DNA of 64,000 bases, from positions 1,763,245 to 1,827,244 of the forward strand of contig PSQN01000002.1 of NCBI GenBank assembly GCA_002989075.1. Direction: 5' to 3'. The notes under the pieces are model-generated. The model saw only the letters and a program-made list of their open reading frames with translations, was not told the origin of the DNA and searched no databases. Shown here piece after piece: positions 22,594 through 34,269 of the stretch. Made by a program: the position numbers and the translations under genes. The DNA is from Arthonia radiata. Taxonomy: Eukaryota > Ascomycota > Arthoniomycetes > Arthoniales > Arthoniaceae. Positions within the stretch are counted from its first letter, which is position 1. Each line of letters opens with the position of its first letter.

Positions 22594-23462
22594 ATGCTAG
22601 TCGTAAAAGACGAATTGCCAGCATTCGCGCGAACCATGCACTCAATCTCCCAAGACACCACTGCCATCCCGGCGCCATCGTACGTCAATGGCAAGAAAAC
22701 GTTCATACCGCTAGGTACGTGCATCGACCGCGCTGCAACCCAGCACGGCCTCACCCACCTCCAGAAAACAACCCCGCAACGCTCACCCACCTCTCCTCCC
22801 TCCTCGCCCTGCGTGGCCTGTCCTTCCACGACGTCTACTCGCTCACCGACCCCTCCGCTAACCCGCCCATCCCCCGCCCCGCCCACGCGCTCGTCTTCCT
22901 CTGCCCGGAGCCCGTCTGGCGGGCCTTCTACCCCGAAGACAAATCCGCGCGCCCCGAACCCCCATCCGGCCCCGCCGCGCCCGTGACGCACTTCCCGCAG
23001 ACCATCGGCAACGCGTGCGGCTTCATGGCGCTGCTGCACGCCGTCGCGCACGTGCCCGCCGCGTCGCTGGACAGACACGTCCCCGCGGCCTCGCCGCTAG
23101 CACGGATCCTGGAAGCGGCACCGGCGCTGGCGCCCGAGGCGCGCGCGAAGCTGCTCTACGACTCGGCGGACGTCGAAGGGGCGCACATGGCCGCGGCGAG
23201 TGGCGGGCAGAGTCGGGCCCCGCCCGCCGAGGAGCACTGTGGGTTTCACTTCATGTGCTTTGTGAAGGGGCGGGACGGGTGTCTGTGGGAGATCGAGGGA
23301 CCTGAGGCTGCGGTGGTGAACAGGGGGTTGATGAGCGCGGGCGAGGATGTGTTGAGTGAGAGGGTGGTGGGGGAGGGTCCGGTGAGGTATGTGGAGGAGG
23401 GGATGAGGAAGGGGGAGTATGGGTTTAGTTGTGTTGCGTTGTGCTTGGAAAGCGGGATGTAG
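22594..23462 (+). CDS. ubiquitin C-terminal hydrolase, UCH (peptidase C12) family, 272 aa
   Basis: Exon 22594-22714, intron 22715-22764 (GTACGT...CCAG), exon 22765-23462. The second ATG (22636) gives 258 aa and may be the true start. UCH features: an N-terminal beta strand (SYVNGKKTFIPL) leading into ENNPATLTHL, the active-site block QTIGNACGFMALLHA with Cys125, and HFMCFVKG with His202. The third catalytic position, Asp in UCH-L1/L3 (LYELDG), reads WEIEG here (Glu218). The enzyme would cleave small adducts from ubiquitin C-termini in cytosol or nucleus. The coding region 22800-23100 is extremely GC-rich. Confidence 0.8.
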
Positions 23463-24230
23463 GTCATTCGTTGGAAATGTGGAGTTGCCGTGCGAAATGC
23501 CTGGGTAGATGAGACCGTCGCTACCTACAATACACGCAAGCCGCTGTTTGTGTGTCATAGCCACATTTAAGCTGGGCGAGGTGGTTTACTTGTTCCAAGA
23601 TCCGATCACTCTGGACTACGCCTTTAATCTCTGTGGCATGCGAGGCTCGGAGGATCTCCAGAATCTTCGTAAGAGCGTATCTCGATGAGGTTGGAGAGAT
23701 TGCGCTTATCTGAACCAAAAGTGTAAAGAAGGGGACAGATGTAGTCTGGTAATGGCATCAGTAAGGGCTAGGTGGAGTAGTAAATTATGGTAATAAAGAT
23801 GGTAAGATTAGGTAAGTGTTCATGTATCTTTCATATAATATACATCTTTTAACTAGTATAGTTCTTACTACAAACTAGTCTCAAAACATAAGGTGCAGTC
23901 TTGCACGGGCTTAGCTGTCGGACTTTTCCGGCATAGCGGCACCGTTGACCGTCCAATACCACCTCTTGTGATTGGCCATCCTTCTGAAACTTCCGGTCGT
24001 CGGCATCCGCACTCTAGAATAAGTCATATAGTGGGAAGTGGTGGATTTCCTTGATGTTATAATCCAAAGGTATGCATTGTGAGTAGTAGGCGTTTGTATA
24101 CTCCGTATTTGTTCATAAAAGCGAGCAGATCCACACTTCTTGGTTGGTAGTCACAGCAAGCCTACTTGACATTTAGGTCAACCGTTGGGCGCTCGCCACA
24201 CGAAGCTCAAGCCGACGCTTTTTCTCCACC
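23463..24230. other. intergenic, with a local AT-rich patch
   Basis: No gene seen. Bases about 23750-23890 are markedly AT-rich (ATATAATATACATC and similar) compared with the surroundings. The right half is the likely promoter of the FAD monooxygenase gene. Confidence 0.45.
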
Positions 24231-25505
24231 ATGAGCAATCTCAACGTCCTCGTCGCAGGCGGCGGCATAGCTGGCCCTGTGGTAGCCTACTGGCTGGCCA
24301 AAGCCGGTGCCAAGGTCACCATCGTGGAGCGGTCTCCCACCCCTCGCAAGACAGGCCAGAGCATCGATATCCGTGGCCCAGCAGTCACGGTCATGCGCAA
24401 GATGGGCTTAGAGGAAGCCGTTCGTGCAGCTGGCACGCCTGAGAAGGGACTTGAAAAAGTGAACGCAACTGGTAACATCGTCGCTCGCTTTGACGCAACA
24501 GGCGACGCTTCCCAGCAGTCGGCTACTTCAGAGTTTGAAATCCTACGGGCGGACCTCGCGCGCATCTTCACGGATGCTTTGAAAGACAGCGTTGAGGTTG
24601 TCTACGGTGAATATGTTACCAATGTCCAGCAACACGATAAGACAGTAGATGTTACGTTCGCCAACGGCGAACGGCAGACTACCTACGATCTGCTCATTGT
24701 CGCAGACGGTATGAACTCCCGAACACGCTCTCTAGTCACCGGAAAGCCCGCGCAGGCCGACTATTACAAACTCGACGCCTACTGCGCTTACTTCACGATC
24801 CCACGAGGGCCGACAGATAGCGATACCATTGCCAAGATCTACACTGCACCCAAGGGGCGATTTTTCTTCGCCCGACCCACCCCGGCCGGAGACACTGGCG
24901 TATGCCTCACTGTCATCAGCCCTCCAGACGAGCAGCCTTTTATAGAGGCCGCGACAGCAGATGTTAATGCGCAAAAACAAATGACAGCCGAATACTTTCA
25001 GGATGCCGGCTGGGAAGCTGAAAGGATAGTTGCGGGCATGAACCAATCCGATGATTTCTACTTTCAGGAGGTGGCCCAGGTACGCCTCGATCGCTACTAC
25101 TTTGGACGTGTCGCGCTTGTTGGCGATACAGCGTACTGCCCGTCGCCTTTCAGCGGCATGGGAACCAGTGCGGCTATCTATGGCGCTTACGCTTTGGCTG
25201 GGGAAATCGCGAAACAGCCGCACGAGCTGGATGCGGCTCTAGCCGCATACGACAAGACTACACGCGCGTTTGTACAGCCGGTACAGCAGAGGACGCCGAT
25301 GTGGGTTGTGAGGCTGCTGAATCCGCAGTCGCAATTTGCTGTTGATGTCGCGTGCGGCCTGACGAGAGTCGCCCGGTTCTTGATAAGTCTGGTGCAGTGG
25401 CTGAAGATTGATCAGCTTGTGTTGAAAGTAGCTGTCAAAGTCCTCGGCGCTGGTGACGATCTCGCGGTGCCGGAGTATGACTGGGACGACAAGAAGACGA
25501 AGTGA
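24231..25505 (+). CDS. FAD-dependent monooxygenase, 424 aa
   Basis: Intronless and intact. It is a class A flavoprotein hydroxylase (PHBH fold). An N-terminal GGGIAGPVVAYWLAKAG dinucleotide-binding loop (GxGxxG, residues 10-15) is followed by the ERSPTPRKTGQ region. The DG motif is VADGMNSRTR (about 160), and RVALVGDTAYCPSPFSGMG (about 293-311) is the GD motif that binds FAD and the ribityl chain. Length is normal for the TetX/PHBH type. Family knowledge: such enzymes hydroxylate or epoxidise aromatic or polyketide-like substrates with NAD(P)H and O2. The substrate is unknown. No polyketide or peptide synthase gene is in the window, so a catabolic or detoxifying role is equally likely. Confidence 0.88.
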   Translation: MSNLNVLVAGGGIAGPVVAYWLAKAGAKVTIVERSPTPRKTGQSIDIRGPAVTVMRKMGLEEAVRAAGTPEKGLEKVNATGNIVARFDATGDASQQSATSEFEILRADLARIFTDALKDSVEVVYGEYVTNVQQHDKTVDVTFANGERQTTYDLLIVADGMNSRTRSLVTGKPAQADYYKLDAYCAYFTIPRGPTDSDTIAKIYTAPKGRFFFARPTPAGDTGVCLTVISPPDEQPFIEAATADVNAQKQMTAEYFQDAGWEAERIVAGMNQSDDFYFQEVAQVRLDRYYFGRVALVGDTAYCPSPFSGMGTSAAIYGAYALAGEIAKQPHELDAALAAYDKTTRAFVQPVQQRTPMWVVRLLNPQSQFAVDVACGLTRVARFLISLVQWLKIDQLVLKVAVKVLGAGDDLAVPEYDWDDKKTK

Positions 25506-25638
25506 TCTTGTCGACGCTGTAAGGCGAGCTCGCTGCTCAACATTGACATACTCATGATACTACGTGGAGCCTTTGACCCCAATATTGAGGATACAGGACA
25601 CATTACTGGACCTGAGTCATGAATACTTGTTGTCGCGC

Positions 25639-27341
25639 ATGTGTAGGGTCACACTCGACGTCAGCGTTGCCTGGTGTTACGAACCGTCTCAGATTCCAAT
25701 CAGATCAGAGCAATCGAGTCCCAGCCGGAGGTTGAGATACTGCTTGACGAACTCGAAGGCGAGCAGAACTCTCTGTTATTCTTGGTCTCTAGAGATCCTA
25801 CAGCGGTCTCTGCTCATTGCACGCTGTCATGCCATTAAGGGTCCAGTCGATGTACCCAGAGCCGCGACTCATTTCCTTCGTACCTCGATATGTTGGCCAA
25901 CTGCTACTGCATCTCGCGCTCCGCTCACTTCACCATCTACCGACAGTCATTCTCTTCTTGATCTTATTGAAGCCCGGCAGCTCGACAGCTGTGTAGGTAG
26001 AGCTTCGGCAAACGGTTTCAAGGGCAACGAAGGGTTTTACGGTATCGGGCAAAGAGCCGGCATCTATTTGCAATGGCTCGCTGCACTTGGTGCTAACTTC
26101 TTCGACTCAAAGAGCAGATCCACGATCTTCACTGGCATACTGCTCTTCATTGCAGTATGGAGCATCACGTTCATTGTGCAATTGCTCCGTGCCGATTGCT
26201 GCGTCTTTTTGGCAGAGGTGCTGGTCATGGTCACGCTTATACGTGGGACCGTTGAAGTGGCATTGGTGCCACTTTGGCAGCGTATATCTTTGGAACATCA
26301 GCAGTCAGCTTGGACTTCAAGTTTCTCTTCGGCGCCTCAGCGGTCAAATGCGATAGACCACCCATCGACCGTACACAAGGGATCTAGAATTGTCCTGTGT
26401 GTATTGCGGATACTGATGACCGCAATGGAGCATGCCTTTTGGTTCCAGATTTGGATGGCGGTCGTATGCGGCTGGGAGCTTGAATTCGATCAACGATCTG
26501 GAGGTACCTTTGCAACCGGCCCTTTTATGTTCTCTGTACCGATGACTGCAAAGCTGCACCTCGTGCACGATGCGATGGCGATCACGACTCTTGCAGCGTT
26601 CTACGCCTGGGCTCAGATCAGCATCAGTATACAACTTGTTGCCGAAGTTTTCGTGGAGGACTTCTGGAGGCGAAAAACAGTTCGATACCGCTTCTTGGAT
26701 GCTGATTCAACTGCACGGCTTTCCCGAAGACATTTTGGATGGCTCTGGGACTTGTATATCTTAGCTACGACCTGGACGTGCGCAGTGGTAATGGATAGGA
26801 GAGATGAATGGTATGCCACCCGCGGCGGAGGTGGAGCGACTTACCACAGGTAAGTTTGCTAACCCATCGTGATCTTTTGCTGACAGTGAAGAGGCCGATA
26901 CACCATAGCATGGTCAATTTACTTTCGCTACTTCCGGGCACCATATCGTACGTTACCAGTATTGAATTGGCACTCAAATGGAACCATGTAGCAGACATAT
27001 CGACATTCGATGCCACCGGCCAGACAATAGCCTTTGCGAATGGTGTGGCGCCGCTGGTCCTATTGCTCTGGGCGATCCGTCAAGATGGGCGCGGCCTCGA
27101 ACGGTATGGCGATCATACTTGCCAATACTGCGTACAGCAAATACAACTTGGAGATCTCCTACTCTCTGAAGTACAGGCACCGGCCGCATCACGAGGCTGG
27201 TATCAAGATCACCTCAACGCCGCTCGTGGGAACCGTGAAGAAGCTTCTTCTGATAAGCTGATGGGGCTCCACGATAACTTCCCAAGGCCTGGTACCAACA
27301 GCGCGATCGGCAGATCTTCCTGGTCTCGCTTTTGGGCATGA
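25639..27341 (+). CDS. uncharacterised fungal multi-pass membrane protein, about 547 aa
   Basis: Exon to 26849, intron 26850-26908 (GTAAGT...CATAG), exon 26909-27341. The core motif GNEGFYGIGQRAGIYLQW, followed by several hydrophobic segments, is typical of a widespread fungal membrane family of unknown function. A matching C-terminal block, DATGQTIAFANGVAPLVLLL, lies in exon 2. I draw six to seven membrane helices. The first in-frame ATG is at 25639, but the first 130 residues before the core look weak, so the true start may lie further in or behind an unseen intron. The C-terminal 70 residues are polar and poorly supported. Confidence 0.6.
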
Positions 27342-27929
27342 TGGAAGACTGGACTCGTCGTCCTTTGAACGCTTGAGCGCGGAGGCAGGTACGGGGCAAA
27401 GTCATGAACACTGCCTTCTCCAATGCGATCTGTCACCTGCCGATCGCGACCCGAGAAATCAAACATGGACGGCTGCGGAATCGCATGATCCGTCAAAAGA
27501 CGTGCTGGCTTGCTCACAAGTGAACGCGGAGCAGATACACCAGATTTTTGTCCGCTTCTAAGTGTACGGGGCAAGCTGCCCCATCACCTGCTCGTTCGAC
27601 AGTTTCCTCGATGCTTCACTGAGCAACACACGTTGCCAACTCATCGTGCCTCGTCTTTCGTCACAGAAGCGTCTACACCCGCGCTTGGGGTCAAACGGTG
27701 TTGGGACAGTTGCAGGAGTCGCGGGACTACCAATCTGCTTACTGCCCCAATAGCTTCTCGTGCGTTCTCATATCACTCACTGTACGCCCGTACATACCAC
27801 AGATATAAAGTCACTTCGGCGAAGCAACTCGCCAGCAGCTAAGCGATGAAACGCGTTGGTTCTCGCTTTCACGCACGCGATTTTGATATCTTACATCGAC
27901 TCTTTCATACGTCTCCCATACTTCATGAT
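27342..27929. other. convergent intergenic region
   Basis: 3' flanks of the membrane protein and the CDF gene. Open frames on both strands lack ATG starts or domains. Confidence 0.4.
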
Positions 27930-29873
27930 CTAATTATTCATATGACTCGGCAGATTCCCCTCCCAATAATCACTATGCACAAACGCCCTCTCCACGCCCG
28001 GCACGCTCTCCAGCACATACTGCAGGCTCTCCCCCAAATCATGGATATCCCGCAGCGCCCTCGCCCCAGCAGTGAGCCCGTGCCCGCCATCTCCATGTCC
28101 CTGCACCAACCCCTCTTCTTCGCCCAGGAAATCCTCATTCAACACAATATCCACTTCCACGTTCAACTTATCCCCCACATGATAAGCCTGCAGATTCTGG
28201 ATCTTCCGGATGCACTTCGCGAACCGCATCGTGAGATACAGTAGTATATTTCTCTCGTCTGCGCTCGCGGTCTGGCCCACGAGATTCAGGATATGCGTCC
28301 GCGTCGTGACGCTCCAGCTCACGATCACGTAGACTGACAGTAGTAATCCGCCCAGCGGGTCCAGCCACCAGATGCTAAAGAAGTAGCCGACCAAAGGAAA
28401 GATGATGGAGAACATATTGAATACCACATCTGTCACCGCGTCCTGCGCCAGCGCTTGTACTGAGCTGTTCTTGACGAGCCGGCACCAGAACCAGCAGAGC
28501 CCCTTGACGACGACCGTAGACGCCATGATAGCGATAGCAGCGGGGCCGAGGGCAACAACTTCATGGTTCGAGCCAGCGAGGCGGTTCAGTGCCTCAAGCG
28601 CAACCTGGAAGAACGAGGTAATCATGATGACGGCGAAGACGACGATGCCGAGGGGCTCTAAGCGCTGCCGACCGACCGGAAAAGCTTGGCGAGAGGCGCC
28701 GGAGCTGGAGATGAGGCGGGTGGTGGTCCAGACGATGGCTGTGCTGAGGAAGTCCAGGGCCGCATCGACGAGGGAGGCGAGGACGGAGAGGGAAGAGGTG
28801 AGCACCGTGACGATGATTTTGAGGATGAGCAGGAGGGTGTTCGCGGCGAGGTTGATATAGATGGCTACAGTGACGACACGCGCGGAGGATTCGCCCTCTT
28901 CGATTTGGAAGGCGGGGGGTATGTTGTCGGCGGTGGCGTCTTTGTCGTCGCCGTCGAGGAGTGGGGTCGATTCGGTGGGATCGACTTTGTAGAGGGATTT
29001 GGTGCGCTTGATGCGGTGGGGCGGTGGGCTGGGCGCGTCGCGGAAGTCGGTTTGGGTGGAGGTGGAGGAGCTGGAGGGGCGGTCGACGGGAGTTTGGGCG
29101 AGGGAGGGCGGTTCCTCGGTCACGGTGGGAGGGATGGCGATGGGTTTCTGTTGGGAGCGAGACTGATTTTGGCCATATTCTTGGATGAGGTTGTGGGGAA
29201 GGGAGGAGTCGAGGAGGCGGTCGATGTAGAGGTATTGCATGATGAGGTAGTTGTTGCGTTCGTAGTATTTGCGGACGGCTTTTTTCTTGATCTGTTTGAG
29301 CTCGTCTTCGCTCTTGTAGTATTGCTCCCAGCGGTAGCGAGGGTTGCTGTTGCCGATGAGGCGCTGGCTGCGCATCTGGGGTGTTATGAGCAGGCTTGCT
29401 CGGCGCTCGGCGGCTTCTCGTGCACGCTCATCAAAGGACGGTGCGTACCTGACGAGTGGGAAGTTGCTTGGAGGGAGTGGGAGGTCTGGCGTGATGATGT
29501 CTTGGGCGCCGTCGTTGGATTCGGTGTCCATCATCCCCAGACCCTCGAGGTCGATGCCTCTGCCATCACCGCTGACGTTCACTCGATTGACGCGCGACCC
29601 GTTATCTTTCTGGTATGATGTACTCCTCAATATGCGCCTGTCGTTCTCAACGTCCGCCTCTTCATCTCGCCAGTCATCTAGCGCCTGAACGCTTCTGCTC
29701 CGTCTGGGTGATGGCGTAGCCCTTCTCCTCGCACTTCTTTGGATGATTGAAGGCAGTCTCTGTCCTCTTGTTGAGAGCGCGCTTCCATCATCCAGGCTTG
29801 CTATACTGCCCCGCGGCGCTGGTGGTTGCGGTGGGTGGAAGGACTTGGTGTGGTGTGGTTCAGGTCGGGACAT
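27930..29873 (-). CDS. cation diffusion facilitator (CDF) transporter, probably Mn2+, 647 aa
   Basis: I place the start at the ATG at 29873 (MSRPEPHH), because the codons before it are non-ATG. Residues 1-330 are a long disordered cytosolic tail with Ser/Arg, DE and Pro runs. TM1 starts near 333 (VVTVAIYINLAANTLLLILK). The metal-site motif of the second helix, VDAALDFLST, is near 368, and the fifth-helix motif, QDAVTDVVFN, is near 478. A DxxxD spacing in both is seen in the Mn-type branch of CDF proteins, whereas Zn members have HxxxD. A cytosolic C-terminal domain (HVGDKLNVEVDIVLNED) closes the protein. It should move Mn2+ out of the cytosol into a compartment or out of the cell. Confidence 0.85.
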   Translation of the reverse strand: MSRPEPHHTKSFHPPQPPAPRGSIASLDDGSALSTRGQRLPSIIQRSARRRATPSPRRSRSVQALDDWRDEEADVENDRRILRSTSYQKDNGSRVNRVNVSGDGRGIDLEGLGMMDTESNDGAQDIITPDLPLPPSNFPLVRYAPSFDERAREAAERRASLLITPQMRSQRLIGNSNPRYRWEQYYKSEDELKQIKKKAVRKYYERNNYLIMQYLYIDRLLDSSLPHNLIQEYGQNQSRSQQKPIAIPPTVTEEPPSLAQTPVDRPSSSSTSTQTDFRDAPSPPPHRIKRTKSLYKVDPTESTPLLDGDDKDATADNIPPAFQIEEGESSARVVTVAIYINLAANTLLLILKIIVTVLTSSLSVLASLVDAALDFLSTAIVWTTTRLISSSGASRQAFPVGRQRLEPLGIVVFAVIMITSFFQVALEALNRLAGSNHEVVALGPAAIAIMASTVVVKGLCWFWCRLVKNSSVQALAQDAVTDVVFNMFSIIFPLVGYFFSIWWLDPLGGLLLSVYVIVSWSVTTRTHILNLVGQTASADERNILLYLTMRFAKCIRKIQNLQAYHVGDKLNVEVDIVLNEDFLGEEEGLVQGHGDGGHGLTAGARALRDIHDLGESLQYVLESVPGVERAFVHSDYWEGNLPSHMNN

Positions 29874-30500
29874 TGCAGAAGCTAATGAACAAGCTACAAT
29901 TTGCAAGCCAGGTAGTGATTATACAGGCCACTTTGGCAGAGACCTGCTGATTGTTCGCTTTCTTACGCGAACTGCAGAAGCTCAAGCTTAGGCCAGATTG
30001 CATCCATGGAGGTGGCAGAAGCGGCGATCATCGCTGTGCGCCGCAGAGGTTGAGTCTACGTCTATGAGAGTGGACGTTCTCGCTCACCATTGTCGTAATT
30101 CCAATGGCTGGAAAGTATGAACTTCTGACGTCGGACTGATGCTATTGCTCGCATTCGCATTGCCAAGCTCCGAGACCTCGGCCAAACCGCCTCTCCTTCC
30201 GCAACAGCAATCATGCAGGGGTGTACAAATGAACGAATAACTTGATGGCATTGCGGACTGCGCTTTGCTTGGATGCTCATTCTATCAGACTTGTCGGATT
30301 TGATATTGTACACTGTGGTTCCTTCCTTAATCCCCTTCGTGCAGAGCGTCAAGCTCATGCGTAGTCTATCCGTGATCTCATACTGGTCTTACAAACGTCC
30401 TCCCTACCATATACCGCCCGCGCCGATAGTCGCTGATGCTTGACGAGAACAAACTGATGAACTGTAGGAGATGCTGTTGGACAGCTGCTGGAGTGTCGCT
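29874..30500. other. intergenic between RAD16 and the CDF gene
   Basis: Short region downstream of RAD16 and upstream of the CDF gene on the same strand. I see no gene. Promoter elements for the CDF gene are likely but not recognisable. Confidence 0.45.
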
Positions 30501-33492
30501 TTAGCTTCCGCGGAAGAGGAACTGCATGTCCTGTGGCGTGAGCTTCTCCATCGATACATCGTCCTTGTTGACAGTGCTGTTGATCATGTGTGCCTTCTTC
30601 TCCTGGAGCATGACAATGCGGCTCTCGATACTGTCTTCCACTACAAGACGTGTGATCACACAAGGTCGCTTCTGGCCGATGCGGTGGCAACGGTCCGCTG
30701 ATTGCCTGCAGAAACGTCAGCATTTTTCTTTTGCGCCGAGCCCTTGGTCTGTAGTCACCATTCTGCTGCCGGATTCGGTAGGAGCGTTAGCGCAAGTCCG
30801 TCAAGTGAGTAAGGGGAGGAGTGAGGGTTACCTGCTCCCAGCTTGCGTGGCCACTGCGAGAGCGCGCGCAGCAAGCTGAGGAGCATCGGGAGTTGAGGAC
30901 ATGGAGACATGAGGATGTCTTGAACTTACCCACCACCTGCAAGAATATTAGCTTCAATCCCAAAGAGGGCTGCAGAAAGAGTGAGACTCACGGGTCGATG
31001 ATGAAGATGCGGCTGGCCTCGGTCAAGTTGAGCGCCACACCACCAGCCTTCAAGCTGACAAGGAAGACCTCCACATCTGTGTTGTTCATAAAATGCTCAA
31101 TGCTCTTCTGACGCTGCTGTGGGCTCATGCTACCGTCAAGCATGACCGTGTTGAAACCCGCGCGGCGAAGTCGCCACTCCACCAACTGCAACATGCTCGT
31201 AAACTGCGAGAAGACAATCGACTTGGTCGTCTGCTTCTTGCTACGTAACTTCCACAAGTCATATACCAACATCTCAATCTTGGTGGACGATGTCCAGTTC
31301 TCCATCTTGATACGGTTGATGATCGAGTTCGACTTGACATTCTCCTCGTCCTGCTCGATCTCCGGCTGATCAAAATCACAAGACAAAGCAATATGGCATC
31401 GTGGACAATCTGGCGTAACATCGCTGCTCTCACAAGTCTTGACAAAGTCCTTGGCACACGCACGACAGAAGTCGTGCTTGCACTGTGACCGGATGGCGTC
31501 CTCCGCAGGCTCATCGCAGATGTTGCAGACCAGCACGTTCTGGCCGCCCTCTGCCTTCTTCTTGGTGATAAGATCCGGATGGTCGGACACCTGCCGCATC
31601 TGCATGATCAAGCCGAAGATATTGGCGTAGTTGTCAAGCATGACGCCACGGGACACATAGGTGTCGAACTTGCGAGCAGACTGGCCCATGATGCTGTTGG
31701 CAAAATCCTTCTCAATCTCACCGAAGAACTCGTTGTGGATGATGACTTCCTTGGGCGGCAGCTCCATAGACGCGGTGTAATCACGCTTCATACGTCGAAG
31801 CATGATACGATCAGTCAAAAGACGAAGCTTGCCAAAGGCTTCCTTGCGGGCCTCGGTGCTCTCAGCTTGCGTGATGGGGTTCAAAATCTCTTGGTTGAAG
31901 ACCGAGACGTGATCAAGACCACGGTGTTGGCACTGTGTGCAGCGATACTTCTTGTCCACGCTCCAATGCAAGGCCGAGCAAGGACATTGCTTGCAGAAGT
32001 AGTTGGCGAAGGGAGAGCATCCCAGGAAGCGGAGCAAAGAGAAGAACTCGCCGATGCGATTCTGAACTGGCGTGCCGGACAGGCACCACTTATAAGTGCC
32101 CTTCAACGCAAAGCAGGCCTTCGCGACGCCAGTGGTGCGCGACTTGATGCTGTGGGCTTCGTCCAGGATCAAACGGTGGAACTTGATGGAGTGGATGGCT
32201 GAGTCTTCTTTGACGATCTTGTCATCGCGACTCCAGCCCTTGGTCTCCTTGCGATGGATGGACTCGAGACTCGAGTAGGATATCATGATCACGTCGAACG
32301 ACTTCAGCTCCTTCACAGACATCTTCTTCGCCTTGGCATTGGAGCCGTGGTAGACCAAGACCTTGAGCTTATCGTTGGTGTACTCACTGATCTCGCTGCT
32401 CCACTGCATGAGAGCCACAGGTGGCACAACGACCAGCGTTGGCTGCTTCTGTGGGTAGTCGGACATGATAAGTGACACGGCCTGAATGGTCTTGCCCATC
32501 CCCATCTCGTCGCCGAGCAAGCCCCCACCCCACTTTGACTCTTCTTGCTTGCTCATCCAGTTGAGACCTTCGAGTTGGAATGACTTGAGGGAGCGAGTGA
32601 TCGATTCCGGTTGATCAGCAGCTTCAGTGGGTATCAACGGGACAGCGGCAAGGTCATCCCACATGGTCTTGATCTCAGGATGAGCTTGCTCTAGGCGGTA
32701 ACGCTCCATCTCACCGCGATTGGCGAAACCACGAGCCGCAAGTGAGCGTCGCTTACCACGCCCACCCCCGAATCGGCGACGAAAGATCTGGCGGCCCTGT
32801 GTCGGGGCCGCTGCTGGCAAGGCTGGAGCATCGGCTGTTGATGAAGCGTCCGATCCCAACTCTGGCTCCGATAGATCATCCTCGGACTCCCCACTGAAGA
32901 ACTGCAACTCCGACTCGTCCTTGCTCTCAAACGCAGACTCAGAATCGTCTTCTACCATATCCTCCTCCAATTTGAAGTTCTTCATGGCTTTCTTGGCACT
33001 GGAACGAGCCGAGCGCTTAGACACGGATATGACCTGCTTGCCCTTACCTTTGCCAGCAGGCTGTGAGGCCTTGACATTCATCTTTCGCTTCTTGAACATT
33101 GGCGCGTCGTCTGAAGAAAGTTCTTCGGGTTCTGACAGAGATGATTCTTCGTCATCCTCACTTATGGCGATTATCTCTTCTGCGATGCGTGACGAAGCAG
33201 TCTTCTTGCCTTTACGAGCGTCATCGAAATTGTACTCTTCCTCTTGGAGGGTCTGCGCCATTTCCGCATCTCCGTCTACTTCTTGCTCCATCTCCACCTG
33301 CAACGAGGACGGGGTCTGCCTCTTTCGCTTGCTTGTAGTGACTGACAGTGCTGGTGTGGTGACGGCACTGGTCTCGGGCGTGTCATAATCGTCAACCAAT
33401 GAATCCGAGTCGGGCGAGCCGGGTGCTGATGTACTGGCGGAGATAGAAGCCGACTGCTTCTGTTTACCCGCAGATTTCCCTCTATTGGGCAT
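30501..33492 (-). CDS. RAD16: RAD16-like SNF2 ATPase/RING protein of nucleotide excision repair, 909 aa
   Basis: Exon 33492-30992, micro-exon 30936-30930 (7 nt), micro-exon 30775-30759 (17 nt), exon 30705-30501; 910 codons. The N-terminal 270 residues are acidic and lysine-rich. The SNF2 part has the P-loop DEMGMGKT (about 332), [10 protein letters not shown] (about 440) and a RING finger ([21 protein letters not shown], from about 650) between the two helicase lobes, the RAD16 hallmark. Motif VI (CHRIGQKRP) and the C-terminus MQFLFRGS fit RAD16. With RAD7 it forms the global-genome repair ATPase complex. The conserved DPWWNPAAEWQ stretch is split over three introns, and the 3' splice site of the second is CCG instead of AG (see findings). 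Confidence 0.88.
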
Positions 33493-34269
33493 CTCGATAA
33501 TGACGCCACGGAAGGTGGGCTCGGATGGAGCGGGTGACGAAGAGGAGTTGGCAATGACAGTTGGAAAAGGAGCTGGATTTTGAGGTTAGCAAAAAAACGA
33601 TGTGTGAATTTTTCCTCGCTCCCAATGGAAGCGGTAAGCAAAGCCGCAGGCACAGGCAGCACTCACCTCTATCCGCTGCCGTCTTCCTTGGCCGCCCACG
33701 CCCCATTATATCCCCACAAGTGTTTATTCGCTATAAAAAACGCACGAGGACTGGAAATCAGCAAGGCGCACGATGACAAAGCTTCTTAGACCTTCCCTTA
33801 GTGCGCACAGATGTGAGTCTGGGATATCAGATTATTTCGCCACCAAACAAGGAGTGCGATGGAGCTAGACCCAAACAAGGACACGCGTTTCGCGTCAAAT
33901 TGAAAAAAGCACGGATCATCAATAGGGCTAGGTAAGGCTCGGTAGCGTACTTCGAATAGCTCTTGTGTCTACCTTCTCCTTCCCTTGTGCATCATCTGCA
34001 TTTTCTTTCCCTGATGAACAAATCTCCTTGGAGCATTTCACTGAAATTCTTCGAACAGCCTGAAATGGTCTCGAAAAATCGTCACATCGAACTACAATCC
34101 AGTGAGTATCTCGTGACCGGGCGTGGGCGTCCGCCGCCGGATTACGTTTCGAGGGGCACGGTCCGGCGAACGGGTACGGTGCCCTCTCTTTTATCAAGAC
34201 AGTTGCCGCAAGATTTTCTCCAGCGCCATCTTCGATCACATTGAAAACACTTTCATCTCAAAGTTCTGC
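33493..34269. other. upstream region of RAD16
   Basis: No gene seen. A TATAAAAA run near 33732 lies about 240 nt upstream of the RAD16 ATG but on the opposite strand reading. The rest shows no coding signal. Confidence 0.4.

Noticed and set aside
22542-23078. 178-codon minus-strand frame opposite the UCH gene
   Set aside because: Gly/Arg/Val-rich shadow of a very GC-rich coding region; no motif.
27209-27574. 121-codon minus-strand frame downstream of the membrane protein
   Set aside because: No ATG, no domain, lies in a convergent 3' region.
28686-29618. 310-codon plus-strand open frame opposite the CDF gene
   Set aside because: Extremely Gly/Val/Asp-rich, no ATG support, no domain; it mirrors the biased codon use of the CDF coding strand.
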